The notes under the pieces: model-generated
What the model saw: only the letters and a program-made list of their open reading frames with translations
What the model was told of the DNA's origin: nothing
Databases searched by the model: none
From: Marinoscillum sp040218045
Lineage (GTDB): Bacteria > Bacteroidota > Bacteroidia > Cytophagales > Cyclobacteriaceae
Assembly (NCBI GenBank): GCA_040218045.1
Contig: JAVJQA010000032.1
Coordinates: forward strand, 124,001 to 188,000
Direction of reading: 5' to 3'
Length of the DNA stretch: 64,000 nt
Made by a program: the position numbers and the translations under genes
In this document: piece by piece, positions 1-8,997 of the stretch
Position numbering within the stretch: position 1 is the stretch's first letter
Layout of the letters: every line of letters starts with the position of its first letter

Positions 1-1
1 C

Positions 2-748
2 ATGATTGTGGATGATCACCCTGAAATCCGATATCATATAAGGCAGATACTGGAAGACGATTATCATGTCATAGAAGCCGCACATGGCATTGAAGCTTTA
101 GAATTGCTCAAGCACAATGAGGTTTCTTTGATTGTTTCTGATCTTATGATGCCCTGGATGGATGGATTTGAATTGATTGAATCTATCAAAGCAAATGATG
201 ATTTCAATAAGATTCCCATACTTGTAGTATCAGCCAGGATCTCCGAAAAGGATCAGGAGAAAGTTCTATATCAGGGCATCAATGATTACTTGCAAAAACC
301 TTTTCAGAAGAAAGAGTTAATACTGAGAATCACCAATTTATTGGAAACTAGAAAGAATTATGAAGGAACAGAGACTGATATGTTCTCTAAATTGTTTGAT
401 AAATCCAGTCTGGATGCAGTGGAGAAGGATATCTTGTCCAGGCTTGATCAAATTGTGATGGAGAAGATAGATGATGAAAACCTTTCTGTTTATGACCTGG
501 CCTATGCCATGGCAGCAAGTGAACGGCAGGTGTATCGGTTAGTCAAAAAAATTACTGGCTTGACTCCTTTCGAATATGTGTCTGAAATAAGGATGAAGTA
601 TGTGGATTACCTCATCAGAAAGAATAAAGTAAGAAATGCTTCAGAAGCAGCACGAAGTATAGGCCTTAAAAACGTCACAGCTTTCAGCAAGCAATACGAG
701 AAGAAGTTTGGAGTGAAGCCTTCAGATGTACTGAAGGCTGATGCTTAA
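2..748 (+). CDS. Response regulator receiver plus AraC-type HTH (3' part of a longer protein)
   Basis: This is a receiver domain (about residues 1-115 of the visible part) followed by an AraC-type helix-turn-helix domain (about 145-245). The acidic pair D4/D5, phosphoacceptor D47, S77 and K99 in LQKPF are all present. The HTH half is intact and ends in the usual KFGVKPSDV motif. The visible start is only the first in-frame ATG after the window edge, and it falls inside the first beta strand of the receiver. In Bacteroidota this domain order is typical of the C-terminus of hybrid two-component sensors, so the gene probably extends upstream of the window. Target genes cannot be told from here. 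Confidence 0.85.
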   Translation: MIVDDHPEIRYHIRQILEDDYHVIEAAHGIEALELLKHNEVSLIVSDLMMPWMDGFELIESIKANDDFNKIPILVVSARISEKDQEKVLYQGINDYLQKPFQKKELILRITNLLETRKNYEGTETDMFSKLFDKSSLDAVEKDILSRLDQIVMEKIDDENLSVYDLAYAMAASERQVYRLVKKITGLTPFEYVSEIRMKYVDYLIRKNKVRNASEAARSIGLKNVTAFSKQYEKKFGVKPSDVLKADA

Positions 749-749
749 A

Positions 750-962
750 TTAATACTTGGATTCTGAGTAGGCAATCTCTGTGAGCTGTGCCTGGTAAAA
801 TGATTCAAAATAACTGTTGCGAATCTCAGGATCTCCTATGAAAACGTCCTGATTGTGAGCAAAGTGGCTCGCCTTTTTACTATTAAGAAGTTTCGTTAGT
901 CCTCTTGATATTTTGTTTTCTCTATTCAGCATTTCCATATCAGTAATATATAAATTGGTCAT
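750..962 (-). CDS. Small hypothetical protein, probably the 3' part of a frameshifted gene
   Basis: A 70-residue soluble ORF, convergent with the regulator and separated from it by one base. I recognise no family. Its 5' end overlaps, in another frame, a 36-codon ORF (940-1050) that begins with a signal-peptide-like stretch. Joining the two frames near the TATATATT run around 945 gives a secreted protein of about 100 residues, so this may be the mature part of a broken gene rather than a gene of its own. Confidence 0.4.
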   Translation of the reverse strand: MTNLYITDMEMLNRENKISRGLTKLLNSKKASHFAHNQDVFIGDPEIRNSYFESFYQAQLTEIAYSESKY

Positions 963-1050
963 TTGAGCTCTTAAGAGCTCTTAATGCTCCCTTCATCCCC
1001 ACCAGGGTGAAAGCTATAGCAATCATTAAAAAGGCGATTTTCTTAAACAT
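940..1050 (-). CDS. Short ORF with signal-peptide-like N-terminus, possible 5' part of the frameshifted gene
   Basis: A 36-residue ORF starting ATG at 1050. The N-terminus MFKKIAFLMIAIAFTLVG has a basic start and a hydrophobic core like a signal peptide or a single membrane helix. It ends at a TGA just after FIYY and overlaps the 70-residue ORF in another frame. Either it is a genuine small membrane peptide, or it is the export signal of the downstream ORF cut off by a one-base indel. No Shine-Dalgarno sequence is evident. Confidence 0.35.
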   Translation of the reverse strand: MFKKIAFLMIAIAFTLVGMKGALRALKSSNDQFIYY

Positions 1051-1102
1051 ATCACATGGAAGGCAACGATCCACTGATATACCCCCAAAGAAATGTTGAA
1101 TT

Positions 1103-1945
1103 TTATTGAATAATTTTTATTCCTGCAGAATTCACAGACACAACTCCCCAAAATCCAAGGACTTCATCGTCACTATTCTGGAAAGTGAGGTTACCGTCAA
1201 TAGATGCAGGTGTGACAGAAGAAACAGTACCTATTGTGGTAGTTTGAGACTTTAATAGTCGAAGATATTCATAGGCTCTCTGAGATATTTCTTGGAGTTC
1301 CAGACCAATTGAATCATCCTGAAAGTATTCGAAAATAGTAAATTCATTTTCTAATGTGGGTGAGTTTCCATCGAAGAACCGGTCATTGATCAATACGATA
1401 TGTTCGGGTTCTGAAAAAAGGGTGTCATTTCTGAAAACTCTCCATCGGTAGTAATTTTCAATGCCTTCCGTATCCTGAATTTGGGCTTTTGGGAAATAAA
1501 CTGTTTCAATGATATTTGGATTTTCCTCCGATTCTCTTTCATAACTATCGTAAAAAAGCGAATCAATGACAGGTGCTGTTCGCATTCTTTCTATAGATGA
1601 AGAAATTACACGGCCATCAGAAAGCTCAATGAATAACTGGTAGGAGAAATTCCGCCTACCACTAAAAACTTCACTTGACTCGTATCGCCCATTTCCAACG
1701 AAAGCGTAAATCATAGAATCGCCACCTATACTTTTGGTATAAACGGTAGCATTGTCAATTGTTGGGGAAGCTTCTGAACTGTTGAAACTTTGTGTTTGAC
1801 TAATTCTAACGTATTGATTACCAGGTTGGTCAGTAAGCCAACCTTCCACTACTATAATTGGTGTCGCGTTGTTAAATGGTATTTCATCAGACAAGCATCC
1901 AGAAATTATCATTGTAACTAATATGAAAATGCTCCATCGACTCAT
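1103..1945 (-). CDS. DUF4249 outer-membrane lipoprotein
   Basis: A 280-residue lipoprotein: the N-terminus has a hydrophobic stretch ending in the lipobox ISGC. The early IVVEGWLTDQPG block and the alternating beta-strand pattern are typical of DUF4249. These proteins are normally encoded directly after a TonB-dependent receptor, as here, where the start overlaps the receptor stop by 4 nt. By analogy with SusD-type proteins it probably sits at the outer membrane and helps the receptor capture its ligand, but that role is inferred. It is the last gene of the leftward operon starting near 7.8 kb. Confidence 0.8.
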   Translation of the reverse strand: MSRWSIFILVTMIISGCLSDEIPFNNATPIIVVEGWLTDQPGNQYVRISQTQSFNSSEASPTIDNATVYTKSIGGDSMIYAFVGNGRYESSEVFSGRRNFSYQLFIELSDGRVISSSIERMRTAPVIDSLFYDSYERESEENPNIIETVYFPKAQIQDTEGIENYYRWRVFRNDTLFSEPEHIVLINDRFFDGNSPTLENEFTIFEYFQDDSIGLELQEISQRAYEYLRLLKSQTTTIGTVSSVTPASIDGNLTFQNSDDEVLGFWGVVSVNSAGIKIIQ

Positions 1946-4536
1946 AATTTGAAATGATAGGTTACGGCTGGCAGTATTGAGTCAAAAATGGAATAAGGTA
2001 GGACTGTGGTTTCACCGTCATTTTCCTGATAAAAGTAGGAGTATACATTGTCCCTTGAATAAACATTATAAACCACAAATGTCCAATAATCATCTATAAT
2101 TCGCTTAGATCCATCTTTTTTAATTGACTTGCTTTGCCATTTTAAGGAAAGATCAAGTCGGTGGTAATCGGGGAGTCGGTTTTGGTTTCTATTTCCAAAA
2201 TGTGGAATGAGATTTCCTTCATAAATATAGCGCCCGAGAGGAAGTGTAAAAGGCCTTCCAGAATTATAGTTAAAACTCAGAGACCCACTTAATCTTGGAA
2301 GAATGTCGTAAATAGCAACAGCTGAAAGGTCATGCTTCCGATCAAAATTGGAAGGGAAATATGCTCCGGAATTTACTGAACTGAATCGATCACTTATTTT
2401 CACTTCACTTCTGGAAAGGGTGTAGCTGAGCCAACCTGTTAACTTTCCTTCATTTTTCTTTAAGAAGAATTCAACACCGTAGTTTCTCCCAAAGCCATTT
2501 AATAGCTCTGTTTCAGGATTTTCATTAAAGAGAAGATCAGCTCCGTTTTTATATTCAACCAAATGATTCATTGATTTATAGTAGCCATCAACATATGCTT
2601 CATATTGGTTGTTCTTCAAATTAAAGAAGAGGCCAAGTGAATAATGATTGGACTCTGTAGGTTTGATGAATGAATCACTCAACTTCCAAATATCAGTTGG
2701 TGCAGGGGTTATGGTATTTGAAATAAGGTGTAGATATTGGTAGACGCGGCTATAGCTCAATTTCGTACTGAATTGATTATTCCATTTATAAACCAAGGAA
2801 GCACGCGGTTCTAATCTCGGGTAGTATTTAATAGTTTCCATCCGATCATAATATGTGGTATCGAGAATGGATTCATCCGTCATTGGTCTGTTTTGAGAGT
2901 AAGTATAGACGGTACCTGCTCCAAGGTTTCTCAAACTAGATGCCCTCAACCCATAGAGTACTTTGAATTTTGAAAACAATTGTGCTTCATGACTTATATA
3001 GAGCGCAGATTCTAAGCCATATTCCTGATCTAATAATAGGGTATCTGAAGAGGAATTCTCATCGAAAGGTATTCTTTCGCCAGGCTTCAACCGATGAAAA
3101 ACCGAACTGCCCCCAAAGTTTACCTCGTGGTTGTCATTAATTACAAAGCTCCAGTCAGACTTTAAGGTATAGTCTATTATTTTGGATTGCCCAATGAAAC
3201 TCGCAGCTTCCCGCGGTTGAATAATCCGATAGGTGTACTGACTCAAAATTGCTGAGAAGTTTGAGAATACTCTTGGACTAAAGTGATGATTCCAGCGAAA
3301 GGAATGGTTTTGATTCCCCCAGTTTCTTACAGTCTCAAAAGTATTCGTACTCCGATCATTTCCAAAATAACCCGAATAGTAAAATGTATTTTTCGGGTTG
3401 TATTTCCAGTTGACTTTCATGTTCACATCCTGGAAGTTATTGGTTGAGTTTTCGTCTTGAGAAATGTTAAAAAGTGATTGCCTGCCTGAAATGATAAAAG
3501 AACTCTTTTCTCTTTTAATTGGCCCCTCAGCAATCAATTTTGCGGATACAATGCCTATACCTCCGGTCAAATGATAACTGTCATAGTCTCCCTCTTTTTG
3601 ATGTACTGTAATCACAGAAGAGGCCCTGCCTCCATAAGATGGGGGGATGAACCCTTTCATTACCTCGATCTTATTAACTGCCTCCGGGTTGAAAATGGAG
3701 ATGAGGCCATACAAATGATTTGGGTTGTAAACCGTAGCTTCATCAAGTAAAATCAGGTTTTGATCAACATTACCACCTCTAATACTTAATCCGTTAGCAT
3801 CTTCACCAAGTGTGTTGATTCCCGGGAGTAGTGTTGCGCCTTGTAATACATCCACCTCTCCCAAGAAGTATGGGATTTGTCCTTTTGAATTCAGGTTGAT
3901 TGTATTTGTGCCCGGAACAAGGCTCGTAATATTGATGTCGGGCTCATAAGCTGAAACAACCACCTCCTGGAGTTGCTCTATGATTGGCTCCAGCCGATAC
4001 TCTCTTTGTTGATTGGTGGAGGATAGATCTATAGTATCGATGATAGGCTTGTAACCCAGGTAATTGACATTGACGATATGAGATCCGGGAGCTAGGGAAA
4101 GTGAGTAAAAACCGTAATTGTTAGTAACAACTCCCTGCGTCGTATTCATCTTGTTTATACTCGCTCCAATCAAGACTTCCCCTGAAGCTTTGTCCCGAAT
4201 GGAACCTCTGATAGTGAAGAATTTCACCGTGGACGGGAGGTAGCTTATAACAATGAGGTTTTGAGTTTTCTGGATGTTAATACCGGTTTGATCCATTATA
4301 ACATCCAAAAATGCATTTGCTGAATACTCAGATTTATTGAAAACACATTGTGATTTAGGTAATAGATCCGAACTATATGCCAATGGGATCCCCTGGGATT
4401 TAGCGATTTCCAATGCTTCCAAAAGTGTATATTGACCAGAAGCAATTGTTATTCGACCTTCTTGACAAAGTGCCGTGAGATTAAAAAATAGCAGTAAGAT
4501 GTACAGTAGAGTCCCTTTCACACAATTTGACATCAA
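1942..4536 (-). CDS. TonB-dependent outer-membrane receptor with STN and carboxypeptidase-regulatory-like domains
   Basis: An 864-residue receptor. A signal peptide is followed by an STN domain (about 25-105), which in FecA-type systems contacts the FecR anti-sigma factor, then a carboxypeptidase-D regulatory-like domain (about 108-195), a plug (about 215-330) and a 22-strand-type barrel to the C-terminus. STN plus adjacent FecR and ECF sigma genes mark a cell-surface signalling system in which ligand binding induces the operon. Two possible ATG starts lie side by side. The ligand is unknown: DUF4249-linked receptors are not clearly of the SusC glycan type. A perfect 17-bp palindrome lies just upstream of the start. 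Confidence 0.9.
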   Translation of the reverse strand: MMSNCVKGTLLYILLLFFNLTALCQEGRITIASGQYTLLEALEIAKSQGIPLAYSSDLLPKSQCVFNKSEYSANAFLDVIMDQTGINIQKTQNLIVISYLPSTVKFFTIRGSIRDKASGEVLIGASINKMNTTQGVVTNNYGFYSLSLAPGSHIVNVNYLGYKPIIDTIDLSSTNQQREYRLEPIIEQLQEVVVSAYEPDINITSLVPGTNTINLNSKGQIPYFLGEVDVLQGATLLPGINTLGEDANGLSIRGGNVDQNLILLDEATVYNPNHLYGLISIFNPEAVNKIEVMKGFIPPSYGGRASSVITVHQKEGDYDSYHLTGGIGIVSAKLIAEGPIKREKSSFIISGRQSLFNISQDENSTNNFQDVNMKVNWKYNPKNTFYYSGYFGNDRSTNTFETVRNWGNQNHSFRWNHHFSPRVFSNFSAILSQYTYRIIQPREAASFIGQSKIIDYTLKSDWSFVINDNHEVNFGGSSVFHRLKPGERIPFDENSSSDTLLLDQEYGLESALYISHEAQLFSKFKVLYGLRASSLRNLGAGTVYTYSQNRPMTDESILDTTYYDRMETIKYYPRLEPRASLVYKWNNQFSTKLSYSRVYQYLHLISNTITPAPTDIWKLSDSFIKPTESNHYSLGLFFNLKNNQYEAYVDGYYKSMNHLVEYKNGADLLFNENPETELLNGFGRNYGVEFFLKKNEGKLTGWLSYTLSRSEVKISDRFSSVNSGAYFPSNFDRKHDLSAVAIYDILPRLSGSLSFNYNSGRPFTLPLGRYIYEGNLIPHFGNRNQNRLPDYHRLDLSLKWQSKSIKKDGSKRIIDDYWTFVVYNVYSRDNVYSYFYQENDGETTVLPYSIFDSILPAVTYHFKL

Positions 4537-4542
4537 ATTGAT

Positions 4543-4559
4543 ATACGATTAAATCGTAT
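4543..4559. promoter_or_regulatory. Perfect 17-bp palindrome between fecR and the TonB-receptor gene
   Basis: ATACGATTAAATCGTAT reads the same on both strands around a central base (8-bp arms). It lies 7 bp upstream of the receptor start codon in the 55-bp gap after fecR. It could be an operator or a small hairpin that modulates receptor translation. The sequence shows only the symmetry, and the function is inferred. Confidence 0.45.
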
Positions 4560-4591
4560 TTACGTCTTATTTATTGCGCAAAAATAAGGGC

Positions 4592-5485
4592 TTAATTACA
4601 ACCTTGACCTTTAAATGTAATCTTATTACCTTCTTTACTTACTTCTGAGTTGAGGACGGTACTAAGAATCTTCACAACTTCGTCAAGGGATGACTTATCA
4701 AAGTTAGCTGTGATCTTGCAGTTCCGTAGTTTATTGGAGGCACTGATATTTACATTGTAGTACTCTTCAAGTAGGGAAATGACATCTTTCAATTTTCGCT
4801 CATGGAAATCAAACTCTCCGGTTTTCCATGCCAAAAGATTCTGATCTTCAGTTTTTGATATGCTAATCGCACCATTATTGATAACAGCTCGTTCACCAAC
4901 ATTTACCAACTTTTCCTGATCTTGTGTTATAACCTTCACTAAACCAGAATAAACCGCGAGATCCAATTTATTAGAGATATTCAAGTTGAAAGAAGTACCC
5001 AATACCTCCACTTCCCCCTGTTTTGTATTAATGTGGAACGGTGTTGTACTCTTGACTACATCAAAATAGGCCTTTCCCTCAAGGTTAATTATCCTGTTTT
5101 CTATGAATGAAGACTTGTCGTATGTAATTACCGCCGATTTGGATAAAGTAACGATTGACCCGTCTGGTAGTTGATAATCATGTGTTTGACCTTTGGACGA
5201 AACAGCTACTTTTTCGGTAGTTGGCTCAAAAGTATTGATTACTACAAAACTTAGTCCAGCTACTAAAATTAAAACTGCAGCTATTTTCCACAAGTATCCA
5301 AACGAACTGGAGTTGTCATTTGGAAGGTTGAGTTTTGTATGGCATTTGGTCCATGCAGAGTCAGTATTTGTAGAATGGTCAAACTCGCTCAACTCATAAA
5401 ATACATCAAATTCATCCTTCAGATCCGATCCTTCCGATGGAGAATAATGTTTTTGTGAATATTTTTCGAACCAGTTAATAGGCAT
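4592..5485 (-). CDS. FecR-family anti-sigma factor
   Basis: A 297-residue inner-membrane regulator. A cytoplasmic N-terminus of about 65 residues is followed by one membrane helix (about 66-84), a periplasmic FecR domain (about 95-185, with the LPDGS and LEGKAYFDV blocks) and a C-terminal DUF4974-type domain (about 225-290). It is expected to hold the ECF sigma encoded just upstream inactive until the STN domain of the downstream receptor signals. Gene order sigma, fecR, receptor is the standard Bacteroidota arrangement. Confidence 0.9.
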   Translation of the reverse strand: MPINWFEKYSQKHYSPSEGSDLKDEFDVFYELSEFDHSTNTDSAWTKCHTKLNLPNDNSSSFGYLWKIAAVLILVAGLSFVVINTFEPTTEKVAVSSKGQTHDYQLPDGSIVTLSKSAVITYDKSSFIENRIINLEGKAYFDVVKSTTPFHINTKQGEVEVLGTSFNLNISNKLDLAVYSGLVKVITQDQEKLVNVGERAVINNGAISISKTEDQNLLAWKTGEFDFHERKLKDVISLLEEYYNVNISASNKLRNCKITANFDKSSLDEVVKILSTVLNSEVSKEGNKITFKGQGCN

Positions 5486-5536
5486 TTCGTTTATAAGGCA
5501 ATGTTTGGTAGGGATACCCCCAAACCATTCCTCATT

Positions 5537-6094
5537 TTATTTAATTCGGTATTCTTTGAGTTCTTCACTGAGTGATTCTTTCAATTTTTTTAGAGCAATG
5601 CTCATTTGATTTTCTACTGTTTTGACTGAAATTTCAAGTTCCTCGGCGATTTCATTATAGGTCAAGCCCCCATACCTACTAAGAACAAAAATATTCCTGC
5701 ACTTCTCTGGCAATTGGTCAATGGCGTGTTGGATTTTCTTTTTGATCAATTCAGCATTGTCAGCAGTCATGCTGGTTTCGCCCATTGAGGAAATTCCAGA
5801 CAAATCTGTAGTCGACTGAAGTTTAGGTAGTTCTATTTTAATATAATTGATACATTTATTTTTGATTGAAGAGAACAAGTAAGCCTTTAAAGTGCTGGTA
5901 ACGTTAATCTGGTGTCTCTTCTCCCAGATATACATCAATACTTCCTGGGAGATTTCCTCGCCGATCGTCGGGTCACGGACAATACTGATTGCGTACCTTG
6001 TTAAGCCCTGGTAATACTTTCTGAAGATTACCTCATAAGACGAGACATCTCCTAGTTTTACCTTAGCAAATAATTGATCGTCAAGGTCTTGCAT
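5537..6094 (-). CDS. ECF RNA polymerase sigma factor (Bacteroidota FecI-like family)
   Basis: A 185-residue sigma factor with region 2 (about 10-80, including EISQEVLMYIWEKR) and region 4 (about 120-175, with LPEKCRNIFVLSRYGGLTYN and the helix-turn-helix EIAEELEISVKTVENQ). No anti-sigma or extra domain is fused. It starts directly after the stop of the upstream serine-hydrolase-like gene, with no gap, which suggests translational coupling. It is expected to drive the fecR/receptor/DUF4249 genes downstream. Confidence 0.92.
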   Translation of the reverse strand: MQDLDDQLFAKVKLGDVSSYEVIFRKYYQGLTRYAISIVRDPTIGEEISQEVLMYIWEKRHQINVTSTLKAYLFSSIKNKCINYIKIELPKLQSTTDLSGISSMGETSMTADNAELIKKKIQHAIDQLPEKCRNIFVLSRYGGLTYNEIAEELEISVKTVENQMSIALKKLKESLSEELKEYRIK

Positions 6095-7207
6095 TTAAAT
6101 CTCAGAACCAGTAGTTGAGGTAATTGTGGCCAAACATCTAATGAAAATATCAAGAGATGGATTATAGATTGTGGAGTTGAAAAAGTTTTCTCCAGCTATT
6201 GCAACTATAAAATTTAACTCTGGAACTACATATAGGTTTTGCCCAAGAGACCCTGATAAAAAATAAGTATCGTACCCTCTGAATCTCTGTTGCTCAAATT
6301 GATCAGTAAAAGCCCACCAACCATAGCCAAAGCCAAATTGTTCATTTAGAAGTATGTGCAATTCCTGGCTGTCGAGCACCCAATCTCGATTGATAATCCT
6401 GGATCTATCACTCCATCTTCCTTCTAATAGCATTAAATAACCAAGTTTGGTAAAATCTATCGTGTTTAAAGACAATCCCCGGCCGAGGTTCAGATTACCA
6501 CTTGGGTCATATTCCCACTCATAATTTGTGATGTCCATAGGTTGAAATAATTTTTCATCTATGTAGGTTTCAAGTTTCGTCTCTCCAAGAGCATTTTGAA
6601 AAATGGAAGACAGAATGATTGATGCTCCGGAATTAAGCACGATTCTCAGCCCCGGAGGAGCTTCCATGGGGAGTCCCAAAATATGTCTGCACCAGTCACT
6701 TTTGGCACGCATTTCCTGAAAATCACTGTTCACATTTTCAGGATGAGTGATGTATTCGTCCCATGGTAGTCCTGACTTATGATTTAAAATGTGCCTGATA
6801 GTGATTTGGGATTTTTGATCATCCCCCTCAAAAATGTCCTGATAATCAGGAAGATAATCTTTGATAGCAACATCGATGTTAGGGATCAGGCCATCTTCGA
6901 TCAGCAATCCAAGAACCAACGTAGTAACAGCATTGGTTGCCCGATCAATTTTTTGAATAGTTGGCCTTTTATAACCGTTATAGTAATTTTCAAATACAAG
7001 ATGATCGTCTTTAATGATGATCAGGCTATTGATTTGACCATTTTCTCTGTTGCTTAATCTCGTATCTATGCTGAAAAGATCTGTTTCGCTCATGCTAAAC
7101 TCACGAGGTAAACCATACTCCCATACATTCTGATCAGGGGGTAGCTCTTCTCCGACATAGCAGCCTGAAAACAGGAAAATGGACAATATGGTAAGGTATC
7201 TGGTCAA
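6095..7207 (-). CDS. Beta-lactamase-fold lipoprotein lacking the catalytic Ser-Lys and Tyr (predicted pseudoenzyme)
   Basis: A 370-residue member of the serine beta-lactamase/esterase family with a lipobox (LFSGC, residues 12-16). The fold is well kept: the helix after the active site (VTTLVLGLLIEDGLI), HILNHKSGLPWDE, FGYGWW and YVVPELNFIVAIAGENF are all present. The SxxK tetrad, usually SVTK, is RATN at 89-92, so both the nucleophilic serine and its lysine are gone. The usual Tyr of the YSN-type motif is L191. It is therefore unlikely to hydrolyse anything and may bind ligand or peptidoglycan. It lies between an outer-membrane protein gene (4-nt overlap) and the ECF sigma gene (abutting). 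Confidence 0.8.
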   Translation of the reverse strand: MTRYLTILSIFLFSGCYVGEELPPDQNVWEYGLPREFSMSETDLFSIDTRLSNRENGQINSLIIIKDDHLVFENYYNGYKRPTIQKIDRATNAVTTLVLGLLIEDGLIPNIDVAIKDYLPDYQDIFEGDDQKSQITIRHILNHKSGLPWDEYITHPENVNSDFQEMRAKSDWCRHILGLPMEAPPGLRIVLNSGASIILSSIFQNALGETKLETYIDEKLFQPMDITNYEWEYDPSGNLNLGRGLSLNTIDFTKLGYLMLLEGRWSDRSRIINRDWVLDSQELHILLNEQFGFGYGWWAFTDQFEQQRFRGYDTYFLSGSLGQNLYVVPELNFIVAIAGENFFNSTIYNPSLDIFIRCLATITSTTGSEI

Positions 7208-7833
7208 TTGAAAAATCCAATTTTTACACCTACGCCAAACGTAATGCCACTCAGGTCATCATTGTCAGCTCTGGCAATTTCAAGGTCTTTGACCTTTCTG
7301 TATCCAGCATTGATCATAAGGTGAAGGTACTTAAATGGTGTTACGCTTATAATTACTTCTGGTTCTAAAAGATCGAATTCATCCCTTATAAAATCCTCCC
7401 CAGTGGATTTTCTTTGCCATACAGCATCTCCTTTCCCAATATTAAGCCTCATTTCACCGTGAACAAACTTCGTCTTAACAACCCTTAGTCCCAGAAAACC
7501 GGCACCATGCCGACTTTCGAATAGAAAGGAATTGGGAAATATCAATGTGCTATAAATATCTGATTGCAACTTATGTACAGCGAATCCAACCGAAATAAAT
7601 TCGAATCTCAATCCACCTCCAAAGCTTGATGACAATCTATCTTCATCAAATCCTGGAGTGAACCTTGCAAAAGACTCTCCGAAAACGCCGTACTCAAATT
7701 TAGATGGTGGTTTTTTGGGTTTCTCTTTGCTGATGGTATCCTGTTTCACAATCGTAGTATCCGATGCGGTCAATTGCGCCATTGTCATAAGGGCTATCAT
7801 GCAAAAGAAAACTACGAGTGCGATTCTGCTCAT
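7204..7833 (-). CDS. Outer-membrane beta-barrel-like hypothetical protein
   Basis: A 209-residue protein with a signal peptide (cleavage probably after MTMAQ), a short basic/proline linker (KEKPKKPPSK) and then alternating strands ending in FGVGVKIGFFN, a C-terminal phenylalanine pattern typical of outer-membrane barrels. I recognise no specific family. It is the first gene of the leftward operon and overlaps the serine-hydrolase-like gene by 4 nt, so it may work with that lipoprotein and the TonB receptor. Confidence 0.6.
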   Translation of the reverse strand: MSRIALVVFFCMIALMTMAQLTASDTTIVKQDTISKEKPKKPPSKFEYGVFGESFARFTPGFDEDRLSSSFGGGLRFEFISVGFAVHKLQSDIYSTLIFPNSFLFESRHGAGFLGLRVVKTKFVHGEMRLNIGKGDAVWQRKSTGEDFIRDEFDLLEPEVIISVTPFKYLHLMINAGYRKVKDLEIARADNDDLSGITFGVGVKIGFFN

Positions 7834-7925
7834 AATGTAAACTTAACCAGATCAGATTATTTTTTTCACTGGATGCAACCTTATTAATTTACTTCAGTCA
7901 TTCAGTTGAATTTTGATTTTGGATA

Positions 7926-8483
7926 TTGGAAGCTAACACCATCAATCTGCATTCGGAAATTATAGAACGGTGTCGGTTGGGCGATGAGATTGCTCAGTAC
8001 GATATATACAGGCTCTATAGCAAGGCTATGTATAATACAGCCTTAAGGATATGCGGCAGCAAAGAGGAAGCTGAAGATGTATTGCAGGAAGCCTTTTTAA
8101 GTGCTTTCAGAAGTATTGCCAGCTATAGGGAAGAAGCCACATTTGGAGCCTGGCTCAAAAGAATAGTTGTAAACAAATCCATCACAGCGCTAAAAAGAAA
8201 TCAGAAGGAGACGATTATGATGGAGGAAGTGCATGATACTTTTCAGGAGTATTCTGAGACTGAATTCAATGAACCGGAGCTGTCAGTGCAGAGAATCAGA
8301 GAAGGAATGAACCAGTTGCCCAATGGGTTTAGAAGTGTTTTGTCCTTGTATCTCTTTGAGGGATATGATCATAAAGAGATTGCTGAAATAATGGGTATTA
8401 CAGAATCGACTTCTAAAAGCCAGTACAAGCGGGCCAAGGATAAGTTAAAGACAATTTTAGAAAAGGAGGTTAAATATGGGTGA
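7926..8483 (+). CDS. ECF RNA polymerase sigma factor (RpoE-like)
   Basis: A 185-residue sigma-70 family protein. Region 2 includes the EEAEDVLQEAFLSAF block and region 4 the LPNGFRSVLSLYLFEGYDH block with the helix-turn-helix EIAEIMGITESTSKSQ. The best start is a TTG at 7926, since no in-frame ATG lies before region 2. It is divergent from the leftward operon and overlaps the following anti-sigma-like gene by 8 nt. Unlike the 5.5-kb sigma it has no FecR/TonB partner. This is the other common Bacteroidota layout, a sigma with a short membrane regulator. Confidence 0.88.
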   Translation: MEANTINLHSEIIERCRLGDEIAQYDIYRLYSKAMYNTALRICGSKEEAEDVLQEAFLSAFRSIASYREEATFGAWLKRIVVNKSITALKRNQKETIMMEEVHDTFQEYSETEFNEPELSVQRIREGMNQLPNGFRSVLSLYLFEGYDHKEIAEIMGITESTSKSQYKRAKDKLKTILEKEVKYG

Positions 8484-8997
8484 TCAATTAGAACGATTTG
8501 TCATCAATAATAGGGAGCATTTTGACAAAGAAGAACCATCGGAAAAGGTATGGCAAAACATAAATCAAAGAAAAAGTAGAGGAACCAAATGGGTGGGTGC
8601 CTGGAAAGTAGCTGCAATTCTTTTGCTCATTTCCACAGTGTACCTCGTTTTTGAAAGAAAAGTGGGGGATGAGACCGAAACAAAAGCTCTTACTGCTGAT
8701 ACTGAATTTGAGCAAGTAGAAGCGTACTATACCACCCTCATCGCCCAGAAGCGTAAGGAAATAGCACAATTCAGACAGCAGTCACTGGAGCGCGATTTCT
8801 TAATGGAGATTGACCGGCTTGATCAAATGTATGACCAACTCAAAAGAACCTATAAAAATCAAAATTCGAGCGATTTGATTACCGATGCGATGATCAGTAA
8901 TCTTCAATTGAGGATAAATATTCTCAACAAGCAATTGGAAATTTTACAAGAATTGAAAAGAAAAGAAAATGAAAACGATAGCGCTATTGAAAGCTAA
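8476..8997 (+). CDS. Single-pass membrane protein, putative anti-sigma factor
   Basis: A 173-residue protein: a cytoplasmic N-terminus (about 1-42), one membrane helix (about 43-60, WKVAAILLLISTVYLVF) and a long charged C-terminus rich in heptad-like Leu/Ile that looks like a coiled coil (about 85-165). Size, topology and the 8-nt overlap with the sigma gene suggest a membrane anti-sigma factor, although no zinc-finger HxxxCxxC motif is present. The assignment rests mainly on context. Confidence 0.6.
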   Translation: MGDQLERFVINNREHFDKEEPSEKVWQNINQRKSRGTKWVGAWKVAAILLLISTVYLVFERKVGDETETKALTADTEFEQVEAYYTTLIAQKRKEIAQFRQQSLERDFLMEIDRLDQMYDQLKRTYKNQNSSDLITDAMISNLQLRINILNKQLEILQELKRKENENDSAIES

